From assembly GCA_003952965.2 (NCBI GenBank), contig CM025851.1, forward strand, positions 6,015,495 through 6,079,494: 64,000 nt of DNA, written 5' to 3'. Every line of letters starts with the position of its first letter. Positions within the stretch are counted from its first letter, which is position 1. The DNA comes from Morella rubra (taxonomy: Eukaryota; Streptophyta; Magnoliopsida; Fagales; Myricaceae). The notes below the pieces were generated by a model. The model made no database searches. It worked only from the letters and a program-made list of their open reading frames with translations, and had not been told where the DNA came from. A program made the translations under genes and the position numbers. This document shows, one piece after another, positions 1 through 10,169 of this stretch.

Positions 1-1506
1 CTCTATTCATCTCACTAAAAAAAAACTGACATGATATTCATTGACTAGGAAACTATGAATAAGGACCAAAAGAGGAGGCGACATGATTAGCCCAGCCCTG
101 GGGACAAGACAGTTGTGTCTCAGTAACGTGATATGTTTAACATCACATCTCACCGAATCCCAAGTACCAATCTGACTCATTGATTTTCTCTGATTGTTTG
201 TTACGCTCTTGAGCCTTTCCCAGAAAATCTACAAATATGATTTGATTTTGTATTTGAGGTTTTTTTTTTGGTTCAGTGGAGTGGGTAACTAAAAGATCTT
301 CCGCTTCGAGGAGATGGTCCAACCTAATCTTTATCTGTCCTCCGTTCTAATTGGTCATTGGTCGGAATGTAGACACTAGCTGGAGGGATGGCAGATTGTC
401 TTCTGGTAGCTGGATGAACTACATGTTACATACAGGTGGCAAGCGAGCAAGCTGAGTTGGATTGACTTGCCAAAACTTGATTTTGGTTCTAATTGGCAAG
501 TCATTGTACTTGATGGTATGTTGCTTATTCTTAACCACATCCCACTTCCGGAAACTTGTTTTGGTTGGGGATGGTAGGCCAGCACCCAACTGTTCTGTCA
601 AGATTTTGTTTTCCTTCATGGTATTCCCTACCAAAAGCAGTTGCAAAGTATCCAAAGGGCTTTGACAGTAACAAAGTTTGGAAGAGGGATCCGGATCCGG
701 GATGCGTAATGGAATTGTATTATAGAGATACCAGACTTAAATACGATCGAGTTATGAAGATTCAACATTCAAGCCGAACCAGATATATGAGGCTTTAGGT
801 AACTCTGAGGATCCTATACTCCACGTCTAGTGTCATCTATACCGGGAATACAGTCATGCTTTTTTGTGGTGCAGATGTACCCTAGTCCCTATTTGGAGCC
901 TTGGAGCTGTTTTTTTTTTTTTTTTTGTCCATCTGAATTTGCGAATAAACGTAGAACTGTTGTATCAAATTGAGGGTTATGCTAAGTTGGTTACCAAGAT
1001 CATCTCTCTGCTTATCGTAGCCTTTATCATACATGCTACTCGGAAAATGAAATCATCTCATTTGAACTGAAAAATAAATTCCTTTCTCAAGATGTCCTTG
1101 TGGGTATAAAAAGAACCTTTTATCCCTGATCCCTTGGCTAGGAACACCCTTTTTCCGCGACCACCCAAAAATACGGTCCAAAGTTTGTTAGATTTCAAGG
1201 ATTTGAAAGCTCATGTATGAGATCGAGAGGCACAAACATATCTCCCCCCAATTGTCCCCAGGATTCAGACATTCAATCTGTGAACAACCTAAATCTAGAA
1301 ATTTTAATATACTTAAATACGTGGGTACATTCTGATTCCTGAAGACTACCAATCTAGGGTACATGATCCGTTATAGTCTGCAGACAGCAGTACTTCGCTG
1401 ATGGGCAGAGAAGTAAACCTTAATCGCTTTGCAATAGAGAGAAAAAAAAAATGAGCTCTGTATTTTCGACGGAAAAAACAGAGCTGCCTCCACATGCCTA
1501 CTGCAT
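1..1506. other. Left flank, no gene recognised
   Basis: No open frame here resembles a family I know. The longest frames are under 85 codons and lack coding character. The stretch holds T- and A-tracts, for example around 910-925 and 1441-1450. A short hairpin at about 1452-1484 (arms AGCTCTGT and ACAGAGCT) lies just past the stop codon of the minus-strand PMD gene, so it probably falls in that gene's 3' UTR. Confidence 0.5.
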
Positions 1507-3421
1507 CTACAACTCTAAATATTGACCATCCTCGCCATTCGAATCATCCTTGCGCCTCCGTTTCTTGGTACTCTTTGTTCCAATTTTCTTCTGCGAATCT
1601 CCAACTTCGTCCATCAAATAGTTGTTCACAATATCCTTGACCTCATCAAGCAGCTTCCTATCCCGAGCATCCATCCCTTCTTCTGTAAACCTATCTAGCA
1701 TGCTTGCAATTTCGTTCAAAGCTTCAACCTGTAAAATTCAAGGATAACCCAATATTCAAAAAAAAAAAAAAAATCCAACAAGTAAAGAAAAACCAAATTT
1801 ATAGTCTGTTTGAAGTGACTGGTAAAATAGCTATGCATCCTTACTTTCCCTTTAAATTCAGACTCAACAGATGTGAGCCTCCCTACAAATTTACGAGTGA
1901 TTCTCTGATACCATTGCATGTACTCCCTTTCGTCCACATCATCATCACCTTCCACAATATGAAGTCGACGCATTGCCCACTCATCAAGCTCAGGTTGCAT
2001 TTTTCCCAAGATATCAACCCCATGGTCATATGCACGGCTCTTTCTCTCCCATCGCTGAACATCCTTTGGAATTCCTTGAAGCATGCCAAATTGCCTAAGG
2101 CAACGGTCTGGGAGATGTCTTTCAGCCTTCTCAAAGCATATGAGCATAGTCTTTGAGGCCCGCAAGGTTAAAGTATTTTTAATATCTTCTGGTATTTCTG
2201 TATGGTCGATATCTTTGTAAGGAAGCCACTCTACCTGTACATCAACACCGCACCCAGTTGGACTATATCCTTTTAGACAATAAGTATCAGAGTCTACGCC
2301 CACCGATTTGTAAACTTACATCGCTAGGTTTAAGAGAATCCAATGCCTTCCGGTAGGAAACTACATTACACCTCATCCTTGAACCGCTTTGTTTTCCTTT
2401 CCACCAAAGCACCAAAGGAAAGCTCCCTTGGTTTGGCTCCTGATTGAATCTTGGTCGACCGACATTCAAGCGATAATAACTCCAACACTAGTAAAAACAA
2501 GAAAGAATCAAGGTTAGAATTATAACTGTGAGTTGTCAGTATAGTCATGCCAGTTGCTTTACTGAAATATCTGTAACCTGCAGCAGGGTCAAAGAGCCGC
2601 TAATTGTGCTTTGGGTCTTGAGAGAAGCATTGCCGAGTGCCCTATACAGGAACGCCAATGCTGCTGCCCCCCATGCAAACTTTCCTGCGTTGTCAAAATC
2701 CCCAAACAAAGAAAGGTACATGACGGGGACTTTGTTCCCAGTTGTTGTGGAAAATATTGTACTGCCTACCAGGTATAGGAGGTAAGCACGTGTTCGGCGC
2801 TCAATCTCTTCAATTGGTGCATCCTTTGGACATTGAGAAAAGAACTCTTTCAACCAGGTAAGCTTCACCATTCCACCACTTAGGTCCTCTGGCACTCTTC
2901 CTAGTAATTTTGCACACAACAAGCTGGGTGTGCTGCTTGTTACACCTATAACAGGCTCTCCATCAATAGCTAGTCCAAGCAGGAGTGCTACGTCTTCAAG
3001 GGTTATTGTTATTTCTCCCACAGGCAAGTGAAATGTATTTGTTTCCCTCCTCCACCTCTCAACTAGCGCTGCTATGAGTGCACTGTCAAAATTAATTGCA
3101 GGAATCATTCTTAGATACTGAAATCCTGCCTTTGCAACCAATTCAATCTGTTTAGGTGTGAGCTTCCATTGGTCAAGTAGTGAAGTGTGTTCATGACATC
3201 TCAGAACTCCTCGCTCTGTAGATTTGTCAATGAAATTGTCGTCAGTGAAATACTCAAGGATAGTTTTAAAACAAAAGGAAAGACGTGAAAGATGCTGTCA
3301 AACCCTGCCCATCCCAAACTGCTGAAGAGACATGATTATCTTGATCATGAAGTACAGAATCATCGATTGGCCCAGGATCTCCAGGAGATTCCATTTGCGC
3401 TGTGCTAATTTCAATTTCCAT
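1507..3421 (-). CDS. Plant mobile domain (PMD) protein, MAIN-like / 'PP7 long form homolog' family
   Basis: Five exons on the minus strand: 3421-3304, 3215-2578, 2487-2320, 2234-1845, 1728-1507. All introns are GT-AG and the frame closes to 511 aa. The N-terminus carries the family signature PGPIDDSVLHDQDNHVSSAVWDGQ, broken only by an 88-bp intron, then the PMD core: LVERWRRETNTFHLPVGEIT, VALLLGLAIDGEPV, CWSYYRLNVGRPR, KALDSLKPSDV, ERHLPDRCLRQFGM. The tail has a basic KKRRRK cluster, a possible nuclear signal. In Arabidopsis, MAIN/MAIL proteins act in meristem maintenance and transposon silencing, and PMD domains also occur inside transposons. This copy has an intact frame and conserved splice sites, so it looks like a host gene. 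Whether it is orthologous to a particular MAIL gene is not resolved. Start chosen at the first ATG before the conserved N-terminal motif. Confidence 0.88.
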
Positions 3422-3952
3422 ATAGCACCTCAAGCGGAACAACTGAACTTAATATCAAGTAATTTTTCGTATCACACAGTGGTTATAAACTACTTTCAAT
3501 TTGACTGACTTTAAACTCATCTTGAAATCTGGAACTTGAATTGGCTCTAGCTAGAGCCAAATATATTTACTTCACATCATAAACAGAAAGAAGCACAAAA
3601 GAGCTGAAGACATTAAAGTTCAATGCTTTTCTCCTCGAACAGTATTCCTAATAAAAAAGACCCATAAGTGGCATTGCCTAACGGTACAAGAGCTTCGACC
3701 CTCCTTCGGTCCTTTCAAACATATAAAAGGAAACACTAACAAGTAATGGAGAGTAGTAGGACTTTCCAACTCCAATTTTTGGCAGGTCTCTGAGTCCTCA
3801 CGATATTTTTACATCAATAATTGTTCTATATGTTATGCGGATAGGGCAAAATAAGATGACTTAAAGCGTGTGCTGAACAAATAAAATTCTTAATAAAATC
3901 TGAGGAGTTTGAACCACGTTTTCCTAAAACTTGGTGTTCTACGTTAGATTGG
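3422..3952. other. Upstream flank of the PMD gene
   Basis: There is no coding signal. A perfect 20-bp palindrome sits at 3541-3560 (centre CTAG). The right end, from about 3850, resembles the 3' part of the LTR at 5059-5409 and is probably the diverged 5' LTR of the adjacent Copia element. Confidence 0.45.
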
Positions 3953-4249
3953 CCCAACAAGTGGTATAGAGCCTTGGTTCGGGGTTTTTTCGGGGAAAGT
4001 AGAGAAGGTCTGAAAATTAAATGGTCCAATCGGAGATTGGAGGGCACCAGACTATAGAGGAGAGGTCGAGATGAAGCCAGAGGTTGAAACCTCGCTTCTC
4101 GGAGGAGCCGGGACGCGCCGTCACGCGCTGAAAGCATTCGGATCTCCGCGCGTCCATTCGTCACACGCGCCGAAGAGAGAGGTAGGGCGCATGGTCCTCA
4201 CTCGCCACACGCACCGCACGCGCCCGTGCACAGTGCACTGCCTTGTGTC

Positions 4250-4340
4250 TAGCCACGCCAGCATCCACGTCAGTGACACATCAGCAGTGGGTCCCAGGGG
4301 TGCCACGTCAGCGCCACGTCGGCGTTGCCACATCAGCGGA
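4250..4340 (+). repeat. Cluster of CCACGTCAGC-like motifs in the Copia leader
   Basis: Variants of CCACGTCAGC recur five or six times in about 90 bp (CCACGCCAGC, CCACGTCAGT, CACATCAGC, CCACGTCAGC, CCACGTCGGC, CCACATCAGC). The stretch is markedly more GC-rich than its surroundings. It lies between the PBS and the gag ORF, in the untranslated leader. Its function is unknown. ACGT cores are known plant bZIP sites. Confidence 0.55.
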
Positions 4341-4526
4341 GAATATTCCGGAGAATTAGAATATTCCAGAAGATTCCGGTTTTGTTCCAGGGTGGTTTTT
4401 CAACCGATTCAGGGCTTTTAGGCCGGTTTTCGAGCAGGTCAGACCGGTTCCTTAGGTTTTGGGCCATTCCGGATCCATTGGTGCAGTCAGAATTTTGAAA
4501 TTCGGTCTCTATCAGTGTTAATTGAG

Positions 4527-4739
4527 ATGGCGGAGAGTATGGTTACCGGTATGATGATGTTGTCTGCTACGAATTACATGAGTTGGAAGCCACGGATGGA
4601 GGATATCCTTTATGCAAAGGATATGTACGATCCATCGGGGAACGAGGGTAAGAAACCAGAGGGGATTGACGAGGCAAAGTGGAAGAAAGGGAAATCATCA
4701 GAAGCCTCAGTGGTGACTGATGACTCCGACTTCGTGTAG
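4527..4739 (+). pseudogene. Copia gag-like N-terminal ORF (fragment)
   Basis: This 70-codon frame contains MMMLSATNYMSWKPRMEDIL followed by PSGNEGKKPEGIDEAKWKK. That is the conserved L-x-x-x-N-Y-x-x-W-x-x-x-M-E start of plant Copia gag polyproteins (DUF4219/UBN2 type). The frame stops at TAG (4737-4739), long before a zinc knuckle or protease, so only a truncated gag N-terminus remains. Its place between PBS and PPT supports the element call. Degradation to non-coding status is inferred. Confidence 0.7.
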
Positions 4740-5409
4740 CACGCGAAGGTGCTTGGTACCAGCCGGTGGAGATGCAAGAGCAGGGGAAGATACTGTTCTA
4801 CATGGGTCCGGTGGTACAAGCAGGGGATGCGGGCACCCTAGGCGGGGGTGCAGGACACTCAGATGGGAGTGTGGTTGGTCGTCTGGTGACAAGGACGAGG
4901 TTGGAGTGCCAGTAGAAAAAGGATGCAAGGGGTGGTGAGCAATGGGGAGCAATAGACACCAAAGTTGCAGGAAGGTTCTACTGATGGGAGCCCGGGATGC
5001 ACTCAACCGAAAGATGTCAGGAACAGATTCTTCCCTTATGGGTATGGAGGGGGAGATTTGTTGGGGTCCACACCCATAAGATAGACTTGGAGTAGAAGTA
5101 GATTTTGAGTAGAAGTCTACTTGGTCCCCACTTCAAGTTTATCTAGGTTTCTCTTAGGGTTTCTCTTTGTATCTTTTCCTATAAATAGTAGCTTATGTTA
5201 TAGGAGAAGGTGTGCGTGAGAGTGCGTGAGCATTGGGCAGAGAGAGAGAAGAGAAAGAGGGTGGTGTGACGATTGTATTGGGCGGGGAGAGTAATTTTCT
5301 TAAACGTTCTTAATAAAATTGCTCTGGGATGGACGTAGGCCGGATTGGGGCCGAACTACGTAAATTCTTGGTGTCCCTTACTTTAATTTTCATGCCGCTT
5401 TTCCCAACA

Positions 5410-6640
5410 CACTTTTACACAACCCTTAATCCCATTAGACTCAGAACCACATTGAAAACCAAAAACCTTCGCTACTTCCAAGTTCCAGATTATGACCTAA
5501 AGAAAAGAGTAACAGCGAAAGAGGGGGGAAAACACAATAGTTTGTCGAAAAGCATCCGCTTTCTCTAAATTAAGCTCTCCTTTCTTTTTTCTTTTCTAGG
5601 CAATTTAGCTTTCCTTTCAATTGTTTCTTCTGTTGCCCAAAAAAGGAAAACCTTGGAACTCTTTAGTTTCACAGAGATAGAAAGGAAGTAGGGTCATTAA
5701 AACTGGGGTCTCTTAAGCTCTCTCTATAATCATCTTCCTTCCCTTCCAATCTTACCTTCTTGTGAAACAACCAGTGGCCAAACCAGAGTTTCATTGACAA
5801 AAAATTTCTAGGAAAACTCTTTCCTGTAGAGACAAGCAGAGAATCCATAAACACTAGCAGAGCCCTAAATTAAATTCAACAAATTGCAAAAACTGAAAAA
5901 CAGCTTAGAAATCAATATCTCTTTTTCCAATTTTAGTTTTAGTCAGTTACAGTTGGGCGTAACGCTTAGGCTGTAGTAAAGGATTCAGCTCTCTGTCAAC
6001 TCTGGACTCACAAATGAGAAATAATAAACAAGCCCGCAAACATGAAACCTAGACGACATACCGAAGGAGAAGAAGAACGACATGAGTAATTCACTGACCT
6101 GAGCGAAAAAAAAGGTCAATTTGCGGAAACGACGATTGGCTATGGGGGAAAAACTTTGTCGACGACGGCCTCGGAGGTGTCGTACTTTGATTTGAAATGG
6201 GACGACCGGAACTCACTCTGGGATCTCCTTTTCTTCGTTTTTTTTGTTGGATTATTTAATTGACACTGGAGATAAGGTGGTTTACAAAACCTGTTTGGGT
6301 CGGGCTTCGATTACCAAAATAATCCCTGCGATCGGGCCTGTATGGGCTCGGAGCAGATGCTTTTGGACCGGGCCCTCAAATTATATAATGTTCCAAGATA
6401 AAGAAAATACAAATTAAGAAAAATAATTATTATATGTTCTATTTTTTTTTTTTTTTTAAGAAAGGAAGAAATATATAATAGAATTCAATCTTTTGGAACG
6501 ACGTGTCCGCAAGTCGAACTCCACATGACCGGCTCCTCCAAGGCCAAGGGGCCCTATGCCCGCCTCTAACCGACCGGGTAAAATGTCTACGGGTATAATT
6601 CAAGCAAACGGAGAAAAGAAGCTGAAGCTGTTGGAAAGCT
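5410..6640. other. Intergenic, upstream of the FHA gene
   Basis: No gene is recognised. There is a T-rich stretch at about 6441-6460. The GC-richer segment around 6120-6240 could be a leader or promoter for a minus-strand transcript, such as a 5' UTR exon of the PMD gene, but no frame supports this. Confidence 0.4.
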
Positions 6641-8614
6641 ATGGAGGTCGAAAGCGAAGAAGGTTCCAGGATTGCAATAGAGAATGGCCACAAGACCGTG
6701 TTCGGACGAGGCCTAGGTTTCCACAACGATGACAGAACCGTGTCTCGTCGTCACGTTCTGCTTGAAGCTAAAACATCGGACGAAAAAAGTGGGAGCCAAA
6801 CCGGGCATAAGGTTTCGTTTGAGGTTATCGGGAAGAATCCCATTTGGGTAAGGGATAGTGGATATGAAGAGATCAGGGTTTTCAGGAGGGGTGAGAAGGG
6901 TGAGGTGGCGGCTGGTGATTGCCTCTGCTTGTCTGGGAAGAGACCTGCTTGGTTTACTGTCCGGGAAATGGGGTCAGGAGAGGGAGAGAGGAGAATTTTG
7001 GGGAGTGAGAATGAGTTGGCTAAGAGTTTGACAAGTGAGTTGGAATTTGATGGGCTTGATGTTTCAGTGATTGACCCGGTCAAAGGTATGCATTTCGTTT
7101 CTGACCCGCTACACTGTAATTTGGTTGTGTCTGGTTGCTTAGAAAAGTTAGGAAAGCAAGAATCCGTGTTTCTCTGTTCTCTTGCTTGATGTTGACTTTT
7201 TATTGTGGTAAGCAAGAGGATAGCAGACTAATATTCGTTGATTTTCTCCTTTTCGGTACATGGATGATTTTTATTTTTGGATGTCGAAATTAGAAGGGAC
7301 AATCTTGGTTCTTATCAAGTAGATAGGCGTAGTAATACTTCATGTGTGTAGCTGATGTCTACAGCATTTTGTACCATGGAAAAGCAGTATATAGTATAGG
7401 AAATTTTGGTTACTACTATATACTGCTCTCTGTGTGTGTGTTTGTGGATGTGTTTTTTTTTACTTTTCTCTCTAATTATCTTAACATACACCTTTGAATG
7501 ATCTTCCGACTCCCTTTCAGATCTATTTTATGTGAAATTTTGGCCACCCCAAAATTTTGGTTCGCAAACACCACCTTAGAAGTAGATTTATTGTCCAATA
7601 TGGGATGAATTTTTTTTGTGATCAGAGAATTTAAGCTTCTACTTGAAGTCTTTTGTACTATATCTATGGCTTAACATTCTCTCCCACTTCTCTCGGGTAG
7701 GAGTTTTATGTGGATTGGTGTGCGAGTCATTTGCAAATCACATATCTTAAGTTTACTTTTCATTTCCATTATGCTATGGATTCTAGCTTCGCACTAGTTC
7801 CCTTGCATATCTCATCTAGGGGCTCCTGTCCTAAGCCGGCAGTATATATAAAAGGTGGTTTTTGTCAGAGAATGCGCGCATGTACGAGTTTCTGCTAGAT
7901 ATAGATCCTCAGATCCTACAGAATATCTACCATGTGAAATCTTGGCTTGTTCTATTACCTTCATCAGATGCGTAATACAAGTTCTGCACATGTATTCTGT
8001 TGTCTTAGATAGGTAGTTCAAGTGTCTGGAATGCAAGCTTGCTGATTGTCTATTTATATCAACTTCACCTTTGATGATGATGCTTTGGCTAATTATTTAA
8101 ATTTGGGGATTCAGAATTTGGTTTTATTGTGATGGGACACGAGTTTGATCGCTATCCCAAGCAAATGATCCATGACATGAAACATTGGGACTGGTTTCTT
8201 GAGGACCATGGAAGAGATAACGATAATGATGAATATCTTGAGAAGAGGGGAAAGTGGGGCGTAACGGGAAAGAGAAGGAAAGCAGAAGGCAATGATCATG
8301 ATGTCTGGACAGGTGAGAGCGATGATGACAAAGAGCTTGTTGCAAAACTAAGAAAGGTTCAGAGACCTGCGTATTCCACAAGATTAAAAAACTTTGACAA
8401 ATCTCACAAGGAGGCCGAAGCTCTTGGAAATTCTAGGCAAAAGAATACTGTAGGTGCATATCAAGAGGATTTAGAAAAAGAAAATGTCGATGAAACACTC
8501 GGAGGCTTTATTGTTGATGATGATGCAGTGGAACAAGAAGAGGAAATTGATGAAGAGGAGGAAGAAGTATTTAGTGAAGATGACGACAATGATGATGAGG
8601 AAATAGATTATTAA
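6641..8614 (+). CDS. FHA domain-containing nuclear-type protein
   Basis: Two exons, 6641-7085 and 8115-8614, joined by a GT-AG intron of 1,029 bp; the frame closes to 314 aa. The N-terminus is a forkhead-associated domain with FGRGLGFHNDDRTVSRRHVL: Gly22-Arg23 and Ser35-Arg-Arg-His38 match the FHA core that reads phosphothreonine peptides. Residues after about 140 give VIDPVK-EFGFIVMGHEFD-RYPKQ and then WDWFLE, a conserved block of the plant family that includes Arabidopsis At3g02400 (recalled, not searched). The C-terminus is strongly acidic (EEEIDEEEEEVFSEDDDNDD), as in many nuclear scaffold proteins. The partner and pathway cannot be read from the sequence. Start chosen at the first ATG before the FHA domain. 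Confidence 0.88.
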
Positions 8615-8870
8615 TACCAATAGAAAGAGTGGGTGCATGTGTTTGGCAATGATACCCAACATGGCTACTTGCTGTCCGCATTGACAGGTAAATAGTTTTG
8701 GACATGTATTTCTAACTTTGTTGAATAGCTTGCTGTTGGAATATCATTTACATTGTGAAATATGGAATCTTGTAATAGTTTCAACCTGAAAATCAAATTC
8801 TTTAATGATCATGTTGATGGGGCTAATCTTCCTATCAATCGGGAAATGCTTTTTTGATACATATTGCTAG

Positions 8871-9690
8871 CGCGGCTCGGCAAAAGGCAAAGCAGGGGTC
8901 AGGGCCAAACTACTCAAAAGCTTATCAGTGTTTGGAGCTCCAAATAGAACAATACAAACGGGCAAATTGGTGGTTTGACAGGAGTTAGCAAATCCCTTTC
9001 ATGCGTTAGAACTTCTCGAGCAACAATATTCCATTCTTGGGGCCCCCATTCTATCCATACCAAACAAAGTTAAGGGGTTACACCGGCCTCCTTTGGGATA
9101 GAATAGTTCTGGGAGCAAGCCAATGCTAAACTCCGCCGGCTAATTTACAGCAAGCCTGATGCCCTAGAGTTAAAGCCCTTAAAGCTAAAGACCTCAGAGG
9201 ATCTACATTGTTATCAAATTATCAGCCTGCCCTTCCAATTCTGGATCGCGGATCTGGAAGGGGATACCATCAACTGGGGATTTGCTGGCTGCAATACTAT
9301 GCTTCCAGGTCCAAAATGGGCAGTCAATTAACGTGGAGAATGATCCGTGGATTCGTACCATCCCTTCTTTTAAACCATGTGGAGAGAGCAGATTGAACCA
9401 GTTAGTGGCATGAGTATGTAAACGATCAATTCATCCCCAACAGTTCGCAATGGAATCAACAGCAAATAAACTCTCTATTTGATGATACCGCTGCCCAAGC
9501 GATCATAAAACATCGCTGTTGCCCCCTCCCCTGTTCAGGTGAAGTCAAACTAATTTGGCTGCCAGAGGACTCGGGAGTGTTTGCTGTCAAGCCAGGTTAC
9601 ATCCTTGACCAATGGCGAAGGGTTGCATGCCATGGCACCCTGTCTCAGAAGAATCCAAAGAAACTATGGTCGCTGAAAAAAAAATTTAAA
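8871..9690 (+). mobile_element. Degraded LINE (non-LTR retrotransposon) fragment
   Basis: Translation across frames gives blocks typical of the region after the reverse transcriptase in plant L1-type LINEs: RIWKGI (about 9253), QNGQSINVENDPWIRTIP (9310-9365), NSSQWNQQQINSLFDDTAAQ (from about 9440), then VKLIWLPEDSGVFAVKPGY and KLWSLKK (9545-9680). The frame shifts several times and contains stops, so the copy is dead. It ends in a short A-run at about 9676-9690. The RT catalytic part is not present. Confidence 0.7.
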
Positions 9691-10169
9691 GCAACTTAGA
9701 AGGGATGCATGAATCTCCCCCTCTCTCTCTCGTGAAAAGGACTGCTTAAGAAAACGGGCTTCGCGCCGTGTGATCAGCAATTAACGACCCAGAATGTCTT
9801 TTACGTATCGGGAAGAAGTAACAACGTCTAACAAGGATTCTCTACGTCTTTAGATACATAACCGTAACGTCGACTCGACAAGAAAAAAACAAAAACACAA
9901 AAGATAACATAACCGTAACGACGACCCAAATATATTTTTCGTTTCATGAGAAATAGCAAACGACAACGTTTAATAAGGATTCTCTTACGTCTATCAAATT
10001 CCAGTGTCCACTGCCTGAATCCCTCGAACGCGCCGTTTGGAGCTAGGGTTCTGCAACGAGCACAATCCTAACTACTACGCTCTCGGTTTTCTTCTCTGCC
10101 ACGGTTCTTGCGCGAGCGCAAGCTACAAAGATAGGTTTTTCTTAGCCCAGGGCCAGAATCTAAATTCAA
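9691..10169 (+). promoter_or_regulatory. Promoter/5' region of the RNA-binding protein gene, with internal repeats
   Basis: There is no ORF. Two imperfect direct repeats are visible: AACAACGTCTAACAAGGATT (about 9819) recurs as ACAACGTTTAATAAGGATT (about 9964), and CATAACCGTAACG at about 9857 recurs at about 9909. The stretch directly precedes the start at 10170 and probably holds the promoter and 5' UTR. This assignment is by position only. Confidence 0.45.

Larger units (their letters stand above)
3850..5409 (+). mobile_element. Non-autonomous Ty1/Copia-type LTR retrotransposon remnant
   Basis: The 3' LTR at 5059-5409 (351 bp) begins TGTTGGG and ends CCCAACA, a perfect 7-bp terminal inverted repeat. 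A purine-rich tract, GGTATGGAGGGGGAGATT, precedes it at 5041-5058. The LTR holds a TATA box (TATAAATA, 5180-5187). A diverged 5' LTR end is seen at about 3880-3959: it also ends CCCAACA and shares the blocks TTCTTAATAAAAT and CTTGGTGT. Two bases later comes a primer-binding site TGGTATAGAGCC (3962), close to the initiator-Met-tRNA type TGGTATCAGAGC. Only about 1.1 kb separates the LTRs, with a short gag ORF and no protease, integrase, RT or RNase H. The element is therefore internally deleted and would depend on other elements for movement. The 5' LTR is too diverged to delimit its start, and no target-site duplication was identified. Confidence 0.75.

Noticed and set aside
419-655. 78-codon minus-strand frame near the left edge
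   Set aside because: Continuous but without a recognised family. Possibly transposon debris; not supported enough to call a gene.
4071-4421. 116-codon plus-strand frame in the Copia leader
   Set aside because: Lies between PBS and gag over the CCACGTCAGC array; His/Arg/Ser-rich translation not resembling gag.
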